Positions 1-13,359 of a DNA stretch of 64,000 nucleotides are shown here, in pieces. The notes beneath the pieces are model-generated. The model was not told the DNA's origin. It made no database searches and saw nothing but the letters and a program-made list of their open reading frames with translations. The stretch covers positions 21,394,779 through 21,458,778 of the forward strand of contig JAVIAB010000049.1 of the NCBI GenBank assembly GCA_032433765.1, written 5' to 3'. Both the position numbers and the translations under genes were made by a program. How positions within the stretch are numbered: the first letter of the stretch is position 1; each line of letters opens with the position of its first letter. Origin of the DNA: Megaustenia siamemsis (taxonomy: Eukaryota; Mollusca; Gastropoda; Stylommatophora; Ariophantidae).

Positions 1-730
1 GAGATATTAGTCTAAGAGAAATGTGGAATATAGAGATATATTAGTCTAAGAGAAATGTGGAATATAGAGATATATTAGTCTAAGAGAAATGTGGAATATA
101 GAGATATATTAGTCTAAGAGAAGTGTGGAATATAGAGAAAAATTAGTCCAAGAGAAGTGTGGAATATAGAGATATATTAGTCTAAGAGAAGTGTGGAATA
201 AGAGAAAAATTAGTTTAAGAAAAGTGTAGAATATAGAGAGATATTAGTCTAAGAGGAATGTGGAATATAGAGAAATATTAGTCTAAGGGGTAGGGTTCGA
301 TCCCAACCGACGGCTTCCGGGTTCACCCAGCCTTAAATGGGTACCGGATTTTTTTCTGGAAAGTAAAGCAGCACGGGCGTTATACCGACCACATTACCCC
401 AAAAATCATGTGCTGAAGGTCTGTAAAATATAGGGTCACTAACACATTTCCCTATACACCACTTGGCGTGACGAGGGTACTTTACTTTTTACTTTTACTT
501 TATTAGTCTAAGGGAAGTGTGGAATATAGAGAAATATTAGTTTAAGAGAAGTAGGGAATATAGAGAGATATTAGTCTAAGAGAAGTAGGAAATATAGAGA
601 GATATTAGTCTAAGAGAAGTAGGGAATATAGAGAGATATTAGTTTAAGAGAAGTAGGGAATATAGAGAGATATTAGTTTAAGAGAAATATAGAGAGATAT
701 TAGTCTAAGAAAAATGTGAAATATGGAGAG
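1..730. repeat. About 33-bp AT-rich minisatellite, split by a SINE
   Basis: Imperfect tandem copies of a unit containing ATTAGTCTAAGAGAA and GTGGAATATAGAGA, period varying from about 27 to 34 bases. The array starts outside the window, is interrupted at 290-501 by a SINE-1 copy and continues to about 730. No coding potential. Confidence 0.9.
290..501 (+). mobile_element. SINE-1, 5'-truncated, with 13-bp target duplication
   Basis: The copy begins just before the tRNA B-box GGTTCGATCCC and continues through the family body to the tail rich in ACTTT. ATTAGTCTAAGGG occurs at 277-289 and again at 502-514. The GGG ending is unusual for the host array, which supports a true target-site duplication rather than two array units. 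Confidence 0.85.
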
Positions 731-754
731 ATATTAGTAGTATATCATATCATG

Positions 755-930
755 TGTGAGACCTTGCACAGGACCAGCATTTTATCTCGTCATATTCTGG
801 GGAGTCTGCCTTTCAAAACTTGGCAAATGGACCTGCTGTTGTTGTCTCTCACCTCAATGTTCTTTTTAGTGTTTCTTAAGGTCGGCCTCTTTTTCTTTTA
901 CCCTCTGGTTCCATTTGAGGGCTTATATAT
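755..930 (-). mobile_element. LINE-A-like reverse transcriptase C-terminal fragment, diverged
   Basis: Read on the minus strand this keeps a GKRKRGRPKET-like basic motif found at the C-terminus of LINE-A proteins. It is close to the diverged copy at 31.9-32.1 kb. It lies head-on against a LINE-B2 fragment, so the open frame crossing 716-1138 is a chimera. Confidence 0.65.
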
Positions 931-954
931 GACTGTATCAACTTCAGAAAAATT

Positions 955-1283
955 CTCAAAAAATGAAGGAATATACATAGATTTAAGTACAACATTGGAT
1001 ATGTTCCAACACAAAAAGAAGCTCTTAAGAGACCTTAGAAAGAAACAATCAACATTTTTCAGGCACATCACGAGAAGAGGAAAGTTGGAATACTTGGTTA
1101 CAACTGGCAAAATACAGGGAAAGAGAGATCAAGGATGACAAAAAGAGAAAAAAATACTGGATAGCTTGTTGTCATGGCATGGGAAAACAGTCAACAATAT
1201 ATACAGTATACAGAACTAATACGATGCACTGTAGATAGAAGATTGTGGAAGGACATGATCACCTACGCTAACAGGTATGGCAC

Positions 1284-1315
<32 letters not shown>
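955..1315 (+). mobile_element. LINE-B2 3' fragment with ATG-repeat tail
   Basis: Encodes, with frameshifts, LRKKQSTFFRHITRRGKLEY, LVTTGKIQGK and the RLWKDMITYAN end of a LINE-B2 protein. It closes with about ten ATG repeats (1285-1316), as expected for elements of this group that end in short tandem repeats. Confidence 0.8.
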
Positions 1316-1734
1316 AGTAACAGATGTATGAAAAATACATAGAAAAATAAAGAAACAAAAATGCAAAAAAAAACAAATGACTATTATTATCATAGTAACC
1401 CCCATTTTGACAATTGACAATCATGAAGATACAGACTTTCATTAATGGAAGCTTACACAGAATAAAAGGATGGAAATTCTTCTTCTTCTGTCCTTCCTCT
1501 ATTGCCGTTGGCGTCGATGGGAGATACAATCGGCGATTCTTTGCTCTTCTGTGGGTCTCTTCTGGTGTTATCTCTCTTAGTGACTCTAGTATTCCCTTTA
1601 TCTATCTCTTCTCGGTCTTCCTCTTAATCTGGCGTTTTCGTAGCGTTTGTTTATGGCTCTTTGAGTCACTGTTAGTTCTTTTGTCTTGTTATATGAAGGA
1701 TAGAAATGGCAGGACAAAATCACTAACATAGAAT

Positions 1735-2830
1735 TATGGAAATGTACCAGTCAAATACCAGTGGATAGATACAGCGAAGACGATGGCGCTGGATAGGGCA
1801 CACACTGCGGATGCCAACTGAGAGTATTACACAACAGGCCCTTTTTTGGAATCCCCAGGGGAAAAGACAAAGAGGAAGATCAAGGATGGGGAAGAAATGG
1901 GATGATCTTAAAAGAATGGCAAGAAACAGAACGACTTGGAAAGTATATATTGAAGACCTATGCTCCACAGGGAGCTGAAAGTGTTTGTTGAAGACCTATG
2001 CTCAACAGGAAGCTGAAAGTGCATGTTGAAGACCTATGCTCCACAGGAAGCTGAAAAGTGTATGTTGAAGACCTATGCTCCACAGGAAGCTGAAAGTGTA
2101 TGTTGAAGACCTATGCTCCACAGGAAGCTGAAAGTGTATGTTGAAGACCTATGCTCCACAGGGAGCTGAAAGTGTATGTTGAAGACCTATGCTCCACAGG
2201 GAGCTGAAAGTGTATGTTGAAGACCTATGCTCCACAGGGAGCTGAAAGTGTATGTTGAAGACCTATGCTCCACAGGGAGCTGAAAGTGTATGTTGAAGAC
2301 CTATGCTCCACAGGAAGCTGAAAGTGTATGTTGAAGACCTATGCTCCACAGGAAGCTGAAAGTGCATGTTGAAGACCTATGCTCCACAGGAAGCTGAAAG
2401 TGTATGTTGAAGACCTATGCTCCACAGGGAGCTGAAAGTGTATGTTGAAGACCTATCTCCACAGGAACTGAAAGTGTATGTTGAAGACCTATCCTCCACA
2501 GGGAACTGAAAGTGTATGTTGAAGACCTATCCTCCACAGGGAGCTGAAAGTGTATGTTGAAGACCTATGCTCCACAGGGAACTGAAAGTGTATGTTGAAG
2601 ACCTATCCTCCACAGGGAGCTGAAAGTGTATGTGAAAACCTATCCTCCACAGGGAACTGAAAGTGTATGTTGAAGACCTATCCTCCACAGGAAGCTGAAA
2701 GTGTATGTTGAAGACCTATGCTCCACAGGGAGCTGAAAGTGTATGTTGAAGACCTATCCTCCACAGGGAACTGAAAGTGTATGTTGAAGACCTATCCTCC
2801 ACAGGGAGCTGAAAGGTAGAAGAAGAAGAG
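1735..2830 (+). mobile_element. LINE-C 3' fragment whose last 38 bp are amplified
   Basis: The plus strand encodes a reverse-transcriptase C-terminus with the segments WIGHTLRMPTESITQQ and KWDDLKRMARNRTTWK, ending EDLCSTGS and a stop. The final 38 bases are then repeated about 22 times (1951-2814). After the array comes the normal 3' tail, GGTAGAAGAAGAAGAGG, so the array sits inside one element copy. Confidence 0.82.
1951..2814 (+). repeat. 38-bp minisatellite derived from LINE-C 3' end
   Basis: About 22 copies of a unit containing GAAGACCTATGCTCCACAGG and GAGCTGAAAGTGTATGTT. The first part encodes the EDLCSTGS end of LINE-C. Variants with CCTCC or TCTCC in place of GCTCC cluster in the second half, which suggests local spread of new variants. 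Confidence 0.92.
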
Positions 2831-2929
2831 GAAGAACCCCTATTTATAGATTGCAATAAATGTATGAAATAAGACAGGAATAGTGCAAAGATTATATTAA
2901 AATATAGAGAGAAAACGGTGTGCACTTAC

Positions 2930-3051
2930 TAATAAATCTGTAGATGAGACAAAACAAGATTGTCCAGAGAGTAAAGCCAGTGTGCCAGTTATGGTCATCA
3001 TTGACAATAGTCATGCCCAGAAACAGGAAGATTATTATCTCATTGCAGGAG
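2930..3051 (-). CDS. Exchanger exon 12 of 12 visible (CNEIIIFLFLGM)
   Basis: A 122-base exon with acceptor TTTATTTTCAG and donor GTAAGT. It encodes SCNEIIIFLFLGMTIVNDDH and then NWHTGFTLWTILFCLIYRFI, matching the NHE S-x-x-(E/D)-x-IIF-(M/I/L)-FLG segment and the following W-N/H-T-(A/G)-F helix. It leaves one base of a split codon, so the rest of the gene lies before base 1 of the window. It is bracketed by oppositely oriented 38-bp arrays at 1951-2814 and 3140-3975. Confidence 0.93.
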
Positions 3052-6000
3052 CTGAAAATAAAAAACATGCAAAAACATCATACTTTTAATGGTGAAAATA
3101 GCTTTTACCCATGAAGAGGTCATCTCTTCTTCTTCTATCTTTCAGCTCCCTGTGGAGCATAGGTCTTCACTAAACACCTTCAGCTCCCTGTGGAGCATAG
3201 GTCTTCAACAAACACCTTCAGCTCCCTGTGGAGCATAGGTCTTCACTAAACACTTTCAGCTCCTTGTGGAGCATAGGTCTTCACTAAACACTTTCAGCTC
3301 CTTGTGGAGCATAGGTCTTCACTAAACACTTTCAGCTCCTTGTGGAGCATAGGTCTTCAACAAACACTTTCAGCTCCCTGTGGAGCATAGGTCTTCAACA
3401 AACACTTTCAGCTCCCTGTGGAGCATAGGTCTTCACCAAAACACTTTCAGCTCCCTGTGGAGCATAGGTCTTCAACAAAAACTTTCAGCTCCCTGTGGAA
3501 CATAGGTCTTTAACAAACACCTTCAGCTCCTTGTGGAGCATAGGTCTTCAACAAACGCTTTCAGCTCCCTGTGGAACATAGGTCTTCAACAAACACCTTC
3601 AGCTCCCTGTGGAGAATCGGTCTTCAAACACTTTCAGCTCCTTGTGGAGCATAGGTCTTCACTAAACACCTTCAGCTCCCTGTGGAGCATAGGTCTTCAC
3701 TAAACACTTTCAGCTCCTTGTGGAGCATAGGTCTTCAAACACTTTCAGCTCCTTGTGGAGCATAGGTCTTCAATAAACACTTTCAGCTCCTTGTGGAGCA
3801 TAGGTCTTCAATAAACACTTTCAGCTCCTTGTGGAGCATAGGTCTTCATTAAACACCTTCAGCTCCAGTTCCTGTGGAACATAGGTCTTCAACAAACACC
3901 TTCAGCTCCCTGTGGAACATAGGTCTTCAACAAACACTTTCAGCTCCTTGTGGAGCATAGGTCTTCAAACACTTTTCAAGCCATCCTGTTTTTGCCACTC
4001 TTTTAAATTCATTCTATATCTTCCCCATCATCTTCATCCCTGCTTCCACTGTCTTCTCCAAAAATATTTGGTCTTTCTCTTTGTCTCTTCCCCTGGGGCT
4101 TCAAAATAAGGGCCTGTCATGTATTACTCTCAGCTGGCTTCTGCAGTGTGTGTTCTATCCAGCACCGTTTCATAATTGTATCTCTTTATCCATTGGTATT
4201 TGACTGGTAAAAAAGTAAAAAAAAGTAAAGTACCCCCGTCATGCCAAGTGGTGGCGTATAGGGAATACGGTGTTAGGGACCATAAATTTTACAGACCTTC
4301 GGCACATGATTTTTGGGGTCATGTGGTCAGTATTACTCCCGTGCCGCTTTACTTTCCCAGAAAAAAAATCCAGTACCCATTTAAGGATGGGTGAACCCGG
4401 AAGCCGTCGGTTGGGATCGAGCCCTACCCCTTGTTCTTTGTTGTCCAGTTCACTAACCACTGAGCTATTGTGGCTCTCTATTTGACTGGTACTTTCCCAT
4501 AATTCTACATTAATGATTTTATCCTGCCATTTCCATCCTTTTATTCTGCTCAGCATCTATTAATGAAGCCTGTATCTTTGTGATTGTCATTTATATTGTT
4601 CTCAAATTTTCATAGCCATATAATAGGACTGATTTATCATTGAAGTATGAAGTGGTTCTGGATGCTTTTAACTATCTATCTAGCTATTGACCTTTCGAGC
4701 CGTAGCCGGCACATAGGGCGTAGATCAAGATACTCCTCTTATCTGAATTTTTGTTCTAGCAGTTTTCAATTCTTTTAAAGATATTTTATCAAATCTCGCC
4801 ATTTGTGTCTGTTCTGTGCAAGCAGCTCTATCTCATTGAGGGAGCCGAATCTGCTGCTCTTGCCTCTCTCATTAATGTTCTTCTCAGTGTCTCTCTGGGT
4901 CTTCCTCTTTTTCTTTACCTGTTGTTTCCCATATGAGGGCTTGCTTTGCTATTCGTTTATTATCTCTTCTCATAACATGTCCAACATATGACCATCATCT
5001 TTTCTTTATTACTGAAGATATTAGTGGTTGATTGGCGATTTCTCTAATTTCCTCGTTTGTTTTGAATTCGTTCCATGCTATACCAAGTATTTTCCTTCGA
5101 CATTTATTTTCGAATGCGTTCAACTTTGTTTCTATATCTCTTGTTGTTTCCAGCTTTCACACGCATACGTAAGGGTTGATAGTACATTGATTTGAATAGT
5201 CTAAGTTTTGTGTTTGTGCTGATGAGTTTTGATTTCCACAACTTTTCAAGGCTTCTGAAAGACATTGCTGCTTTAGCTATTCTGATTCTAATTTATAATA
5301 ATGCTTTTAACTGCCAGGGGTTTAATGTGGTGCAGTGCACACAAGATGTCCCGTTTTTTTTATTCCATTTTCCATGAGGGCTAGAGATCAGATCTCACCA
5401 CAGTTAGACCAGGGGAGGGTAAAGCCACAAAGAAACCTCAGATTCAATTTTCAAAAATCAGCACTGTCCATGCTGAGATTTGAACTCAGAATCTTTCTGT
5501 CCAGATGCAGACATCATACCTCTAGACCACCAACACACAACAACCCCCCCAAATGTTTTATTCGTAATGAGTGAAAATGAGTTACACAAAATGGTTCACA
5601 GTACAGTGATGGGATGTAAATATATTATATGTAAAGCTCCTGCAGGCATGTCATAAGAGGTGACTAAAGAGGTTGATCGATGGCTTGACAAGCTGTCATT
5701 GTAAAAAAGTATTGTTATGGAAACAGAACCATAGATTTAGAAGCAGTGATCTCTGCAATATGTGCCACTTTGGCATGCAAGGTTTCTGTTTTTGAAATTG
5801 TGGTTCTGCCCTATGTGCTGTCTTCAGCTCAATAGTACAATAGATAGAAAGTTCTTAGCCTCGACAGCAAAAAGACAGAATGATGGCTGCAACAGAGAAA
5901 AAGACACCTCCTGAAAGCATAATTAAAGTAAATGGGACAGTATTAAAACAGGTTAGGGAGTTCAAATACCTGGGGACTGGATGTTAACTTTGGATGGTAA

Positions 6001-9000
6001 ATGTACAACAGAGGTGAGGTGCAGCATAGCTCAACCAAAAGCAGCATTTCAAAGAATGAGAAAGATGGAGAGGTTAGAGGTTGACGAGATGGGAAGATAA
6101 TGTCAAAGATAGAAATGATTTCGCAGAGACCTAAAGACTGAATACAGACATAGATCAATGGATAAGGTTGATGTCTCAATGACCCACAGGGTTATGGAAT
6201 GAGAAAAGAAGGAGGGAATGATAACAAATAATTATTGAAATATTTATACCTAATGACTTTGGTAAAGTACATATTGTGGTGCGTGACTTGTCACTGATGT
6301 TGTGGAAGGCATACTGCATCTGGGTCAGTCCACAGCCAATTATGCTGAAAAGGTTAGCACTTAAGTTATAACAGTTGGGAAATCAAGATAAGACATTGGA
6401 AACAAATACAACATGAATTTATATCATGTGGTGAAATTAACATCATCAAGCGCTATACATTTTTTAAAAGGACTTCCGTTTCCAAGATGGCGGAACTTAG
6501 TCACGTTCTCTCTATCGCTGCGAAAATTGCTTTGGATTCTTATCACTTCGGGTTTCTGTTCCAATTTTCTGCATTCCAGTCGAAATGATGTTCTAATTGT
6601 CATATCTGCGCCATTGAATTGGCGTTGCACGCACGGCAATACTCCGTTTTGACAAATCAAGTGTTGTGAATGCGCCTTCCAACGTCTAATGTTGATCTGC
6701 GTTTTACATCACACTAAGCGCTGTTCCATGACCATTGATGGAGATGTTTGCCGCAAGTTATTTACAAGTTCCAACGCATTAATGTGGTGGGATCCGTCGA
6801 GTCAGCGTCTTTGGGAAGGTTGTACATGTTTCGTTCGTTGTAGACTGCATTCACTAGAGTAATCATGAATACATGGGCGCAGACATATTGTGTGTGCTAC
6901 GTCATCATAATGGATCATCGTGTGTCCCAAGACCGACCATGCGCTGATCTTGCGATTTGTTGTTTGGTGTGCAACGGGGATAATCTGACGACGAACTGTG
7001 TTTTGTATGTTCGGAGTTGGAGTCAAACACGATGTCCTAACATCATCAGGCGCTATACATTTAAATACTATGACGTTCATCATTTTCAGGAGGACGTGAT
7101 CTTCCGGGCAATGTGATGGATAGGCGGCAGGAACCATTGAAGGCTATGTCTGAAAAGTGTTCCTTGTTGCAGTTTCCTCATATTCCAAGTCCGGCTTGTT
7201 GCAGGAGCTACTGAGTTAAGTGCTCTGTGCACACCGTAAGCTGTGTGTTTCATCCGTTTTGATCATGCTCCAATATTCCAATTGCTTACGATGAATGCTG
7301 ATATCGTATGACAGGAACAGTTGGCCGTGTTCACTCTCTGTGCGGTTTCGCCTTATGTCTTTTGGCGTGTGCTGAGACTGCTATGGTGGGGACTACAGCT
7401 ACCTTTCTTTGCTTGGGAGATGTGTTAGCAATTCGGATGATTCCACTGGCACGGGCGGTTGAGCAATTATGGATTTTAATTCGTTTGCAGTGATACCGAG
7501 GCCTACCATAACCAGATAACCAGACATTTTTTAAAAGATATGATGATCATCATTTTCAGGAGGACGTGAACTTCCAGTCTATATGGTGGATAGGTGGCAG
7601 GAACCATTGAAGGCTTTGTATGAAAAGTGTTCCTTGTTGCAGTTTCCTCATATTCTAAGTCCGGCTTGTTGCAGGAGCTACTGAGTTAAGTGCTCTGTGC
7701 ACACCGTAAGCTGTGTGTCTCATCTGTTTTGATCATGTTACGATATTCCAATTGTTTACGATGAATGATGATATCGTATGACAGGGACCAGTTGGCTGTG
7801 TTCACTTGCTGCGCGGTTTCGCCTTATGTCTTTTGGCATGTGCTGAGACTGCTACGATGGGGACTACAGTTACCTTTCTTTGTTTGGGAGATGAGTTAGT
7901 AATTCGGATGATTCCACTGGCACGGGCTCTTGAGCAATTATGGATTTTAATTCGTTTGCAGTGATACGAAGGCCTTCCATAACCAATAACATACCGCTCC
8001 CCCTGAAATGATTCACACACTTCTATCACTTGCATTTAGACAACACTTCTCGTACGTACAGATCTAGATAATCTATCTATCTATTGACCTTTCGAGCCGT
8101 AGCCGGCCCATAGGGCGTAGACCAAGATACTCCTTCTCTTATCTGAATTTTTGTTCTAGCAGTTTTCAATTCTTTTAAAGATATTTTATCAAATCTCGCC
8201 ATTTGTGTCTGTTCTGTGCAAGCAGCTCTATCTCATTGAGGGAGCCAAATCCTGCTGCTCTTGCCTCTCTCATTAATGTTCTTCTCAGTGTCTCTCTGGG
8301 TCTTCCTCTTTTTCTCTTACCTGTTGTTTCCCACATGAGGGCTTGTTTTGCTATTCGGTTATTATCTCTTCTCATCACATGTCCAACATATGCCCATCGT
8401 CTTTTCTTTATTACTGAAGATATTAGTGGTTGATTGGCGATTTCTCTAATTTCCTCGTTTGTTTTGAATTCGTTCCACGCTATACCAAGTATTTTCCTTA
8501 GACATTTATTTTCGAATGCGTTCAACTTTGTTTCTATATCTCTTGTTGTCTTCCAGCTTTCACACGCATACGTAAGGGTTGATAGTACATTTTATTTGAA
8601 TAGTCTAAGTTTTGTGTTTGTGCTGATGAGTTTTGATTTCCACAACTTTTCAAGGCTTCTGAAAGACATTGCTGCTTTAGCTATTCTGATTCTAATTTCT
8701 TTGCTTGTATCCCCTTCTCGATCAATGTGACTTCCAAGATAGATAAAGTAATCGGTCTCTTCCACTGGTTTGTTTTCCATGTATATTTTGTCGTCTGTTG
8801 GAATTAAACTTTTCATGACTTTAGTCTTTTCATGATTGATCTCAAGCCCAATTCTAGATAATCTCAATCTATCTATTGTCCTTTCAAGCCGAAGACGACA
8901 TATAGGGCAGAACCACAATCTCAAAAACAGAAATCTTGTGTGCCAAAGTGGCACATATTGCAAAGATCACTGCTAGATAATCACACATAGCTAAATCACA

Positions 9001-12000
9001 AACTGCGCTGTACACATTCAACACACAGAGTACTTCACTATCTACATAATAATACATGACTCTTAATACATGACTATTTATACATGACTCTTATTTACCT
9101 GATAATCCCTGAGAACTCAAACAACTCAGCCATAAGGAAGCCAAAGTAGGCCATGGTGAAAATGATAATTGGTTGGACAACTGCAAAATAATTATATATA
9201 TGTATATAGCAAAAAGATATGACTCTAGCTCTACACTGATGAAAGATGAGACAAAAGAATTAGAAAATCTCATAGAAGTGATATGATCACCTACACCTGC
9301 TGACACTTCTGATTTCATGTTGGTGCAGTCATGTTTGCGAAAATGTTCACTGTTACGTTTTTTGCTGGAAAGATGGTTAATTTTATCTTTCCAATGCCGA
9401 TAAGTGCATAGATCGGAAGTTCCACTGTTGGGATCTTCGCTGGTGCAGCAGAGTACATGCATGTGATCTTAAATCCTCTACAGTGTGTACATGTGAGCTT
9501 AAATCTTCTACAGTGTGTGCATATGAGCTGAAATCTTCTACAGTGTGTGAATGTGAGCTGAAATCCTCTACAGTGTGTACATGTGAGCTTAAATCTTCTA
9601 CAGGGTGTGCATGTGAGCTGAAATCCTCTACAGTGTGTACATGTGAGCTTAAATCTTCTACAGTGTGTGAATGTGAGCTGAAATCTTCTACAGTGTGTAC
9701 ATGTGAGCTTAAATCTTCTACAGTGTGTGCATATGAGCTGAAATCTTCTACAGTGTGTGAATGTGAGCTGAAATCCTCTACAGTGTGTACATGTGAGCTG
9801 AAATCCTCTACAGTGTGTACATGTGAGCTGAAATCCTCTACAGTGTGTGTATGTGAGCTGAAATCCTCTACAGTGTGTGCATGTGAGCTGAAATCCTCTA
9901 CAGGGTGTGTATGTGAGCTGAAATCCTCTACAGTGTGTGCATGTGAGCTGAAATCCTCTACATTGTGTACATGTGAGCTGAAATCCTCTACAGGGTGTGT
10001 ATGTGAGCTGAAATCCTCTACAGTGTGTGCATGTGAGCTGAAATCCTCTACAGGATGTGCATGTGAGCTGAAATCCTCTACAGGGTGTGTATGTGAGCTG
10101 AAATCCTCTACAGGGTGTGTATGTGAGCTGAAATCTTTTACAGGGTGTGCGTGTGATCTGAAATCCTCTACAGGGTGTGCATGTGAGCTGAAATCTTCTA
10201 CAGGGTATGCATGTGAGCTGAAATCTTCTACAGTGCGTGCAATAGTGTGTTCTGTGCTGATTGCAATATACATCATCATTGGAATACCGGTCAATATGGT
10301 GGATAGGCGATAAGAACCATTGAGGCATAGTCTGAAAAGTGTTCCTTGTTGTAGTTTCCTCTAGTATTCCAAGTCCGGCTTGTTTTTGGAGCTACTGAGT
10401 TAATGTTATGTGCACACTGTGAGTTGTGTTTTCATCTGGATTTTGTTTTGATATTCCGATTGCTTACAATGAATGATGATATCATGTAATGAAACAGTTC
10501 AGCTGCATTTACTTTTGGTGCCGCTTGGCCTTATGTCTTTTGTCGTGTGCTGTAGCAGCTATGATGGGGACTGCAGCTGCCTTTCTTTGTTTTAATTTTT
10601 AAGTTTTAATTCAGATGATTCCACTGGCATGGGCAGTTGAGCAATTATGGATTTTAATTAATTTGCACTGATACCAGGGCCTTCGACAAACCTAACCATA
10701 ACCAGATGGCATTTGATGATAATGATAAATGCTTGAAATAATAGAAGAGATAATCAGTTCCTCCAGGGCTGAAAACAGTACACAGGATAGAAATCATAAC
10801 TTCCCATATCTGATTCACTGCTAGGTATCATTTTGTTCCTAAGCTCATAGTTGAGCCCTCTCTAGTAACTCTTTCCGTTCAGAAGATTTTTATCAACCCA
10901 ACAGAAGGGATTTCAGAGACAAAATTTTTTATTGTTTTAAGAATCAATCTACATATTTATATTTATCTAACATATAACATATTATATATGAATTTTTAGA
11001 TAATTGAACAAGGTATTAGATTTCATCAATATCAAGATGATACAAGACGTGTAAAAAGAATATGGTTTGATGACATTCACACTAATCAAATTGAGCGTGG
11101 CGCACTATGTGGCAAAATGTACGCTGCCAAAATTGAAATCGGCATGGCATACAGTACGGCAAAACGTACGGAAAGAGTTAAATGTTCTTCCTCCTCTTTG
11201 CTATCTGGTGTCAACATGAAGGCCTACTGCAGTTGTTTTCTTTCATTAAATCTGAGTACATGACCGACGTATATCTGGCATCTACTCCATACATAGCTTG
11301 ATCCCACTAAATTAACGCCATGCCAAAACAGCTTGTACGCGAGTCTATAAAGGACGTTGCAATTATCATTGGCCACTTCAGACTGCTGCCACCACTAAGA
11401 GGACATCAATGTGCTGGGTTAAAGCTAAGGCATGTAAGTATCATCATCAAGTACCGAGCCTGCTGGCGTAGGTGATCATGTCTCTCCATAATTTTCAATC
11501 TCGACAGTTATTTTATCATTTTTGTTGTTGACCTTCTGTCAAGCCATTCTCTTAAGCTGTCTGGTATCTTTTCTCTTTGCTTTCCTCTATCTCTTCGTCC
11601 CTCGATTTTCTCAGTTGTCACAATATATTCCAGTTGTTCTCTTCTCATTACATGGCCAAAAAATGATGATTGTTTCTTCCTAATATTGCTTTGGTCTCTT
11701 TCAGAACGTTTTCATTACTCTTCTTACCTGTCCATGGTATTCTTAACATTCTTTGGTAAAAACACATTTCTACAGACTCCAGTGATTTTCTTGTCTGTTG
11801 TCCTATTGTCCATGATTCACATCTATTTGTTAAGACTGGCTCTACATAACATTTAAGAACTCTTTTTCTTGTTTCTATTGTCAAAAATGGATTGCATAGT
11901 ATCTTCCTCAATTTTTGAAAGCTGCTTTTGCCTGAACCATTCTACATCTCACCTCCTCAACTCGACATATAAATATGCAAAAAAGAGATTAACAATGTCG

Positions 12001-12760
12001 TCAGACTGAGGTACTCTGAGATAGATGGTTATGGACAGTAGAAAGAAAACTAGAGGAACATAGTTGCTGTCCTGCAAAATGCTAAAAAACTTGCTGATCA
12101 TTGCTTCTTTTGCAAAAGTATTTTTTTTTCAGGCGAACTTCTAAGCCAGACCCAAAATTTACTTACACATCAGTTTTAGGGAGGTTAAAAAAAAAATTGT
12201 AATACTTTTATTACTTATTACTAAGGATAGTAGGTCGCTGAATCGATAACTTGGTGGGCTATAAACCAGAGGAACGTGGGCTCAAAAGTTTTTTTCTATC
12301 GGAAGTGAAATAAACACTTAGACCCAAATATCTCACGGCGACTGCACTGAACAAGCTGCCTTTATTCTCCTGTTCTACATTTCCACCTGGCAGCCGGCAA
12401 ACCCCGGTATTGGAAAAATGCTATAAAAATAGTTTTTTTAAATTACTGTTTATCAATGTCTATATATACATATCTATCTTTCTATCAATTGTCCTTTCGA
12501 GCCGAAGAAGGCACATAGGGCAGAACCACAATCTCAAAAACAGAAACCTTGTGTGCCAAAATGGCACATATTGCAGAGATCACTGCTTCTAAAATCTATG
12601 GCTATTTCCATATCAATACTTTTTACAATGACAGCTTGTCAAGCCATCAATCAACCTCCTTAGTAGCCGCTTACGACATGCCTGGAAGGTTACAGTGTCA
12701 CTACTCTTTACTTTCCTCATAATGAGGCCCCGGTAACACACAGGAAATATATACATATAC

Positions 12761-12831
<71 letters not shown>

Positions 12832-13161
12832 GCCTCATTAGCCTAGTTGGGAAAACCACCGGACTAGACTACCGATGTTCGGACAACCCATGTTCGATTC
12901 CCACTGGAAGCAGTGTGAGTTGTACTCGTGGTTGGAAAAAAAAAAAAAAATACCCCCACGGTCGACCCAGCCATTGACAGAAATGGGTACCAGGGTATTA
13001 CCCTGGGAAGGTGAGGAATGTCGCCTCGCATCGTGAGTTTCGATGCTTGAAGCGACACTATCCAGAAATCTCCGTACATTTATCGATTGGCGGCTGAGCA
13101 CATATGGGTGGAAACTCATGTGCTAAGACGCCGGTTAAAGACTCGTACTTTACCTTTACTT

Positions 13162-13215
<54 letters not shown>

Positions 13216-13311
13216 GTCAGTAGGTCTTCTATTTTTTTCACGTATTAGTGCCTTATTGTCTGCAAAAAAAAGCTTGTTGATCTCCTCTGTCTCTGATGGG
13301 TTGGCTAACTT

Positions 13312-13359
<48 letters not shown>

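Larger units (their letters stand above)
3119..4620 (-). mobile_element. LINE-C 3' fragment with its own 38-bp array, opposite orientation
   Basis: From right to left: reverse-transcriptase C-terminal coding relics (4620-3975, interrupted by a SINE-1 at 4210-4478), then the amplified 38-bp unit (3975-3140), then the tail AGATAGAAGAAGAAGAGATG read on the minus strand. It mirrors the copy at 1735-2830 across exon 12. Confidence 0.8.

Noticed and set aside
716..1138. A 140-codon plus-strand frame with hydrophobic N-terminal half
   Set aside because: The first half is antisense LINE-A and the second half sense LINE-B2; it is an accidental fusion.
9315..10328. A 337-codon minus-strand frame (CRGFQLTCTH repeats), a 303-codon second frame and a 276-codon plus-strand frame
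   Set aside because: Produced by a 30-bp minisatellite whose period is a multiple of three. Similar quality in three frames argues against coding.
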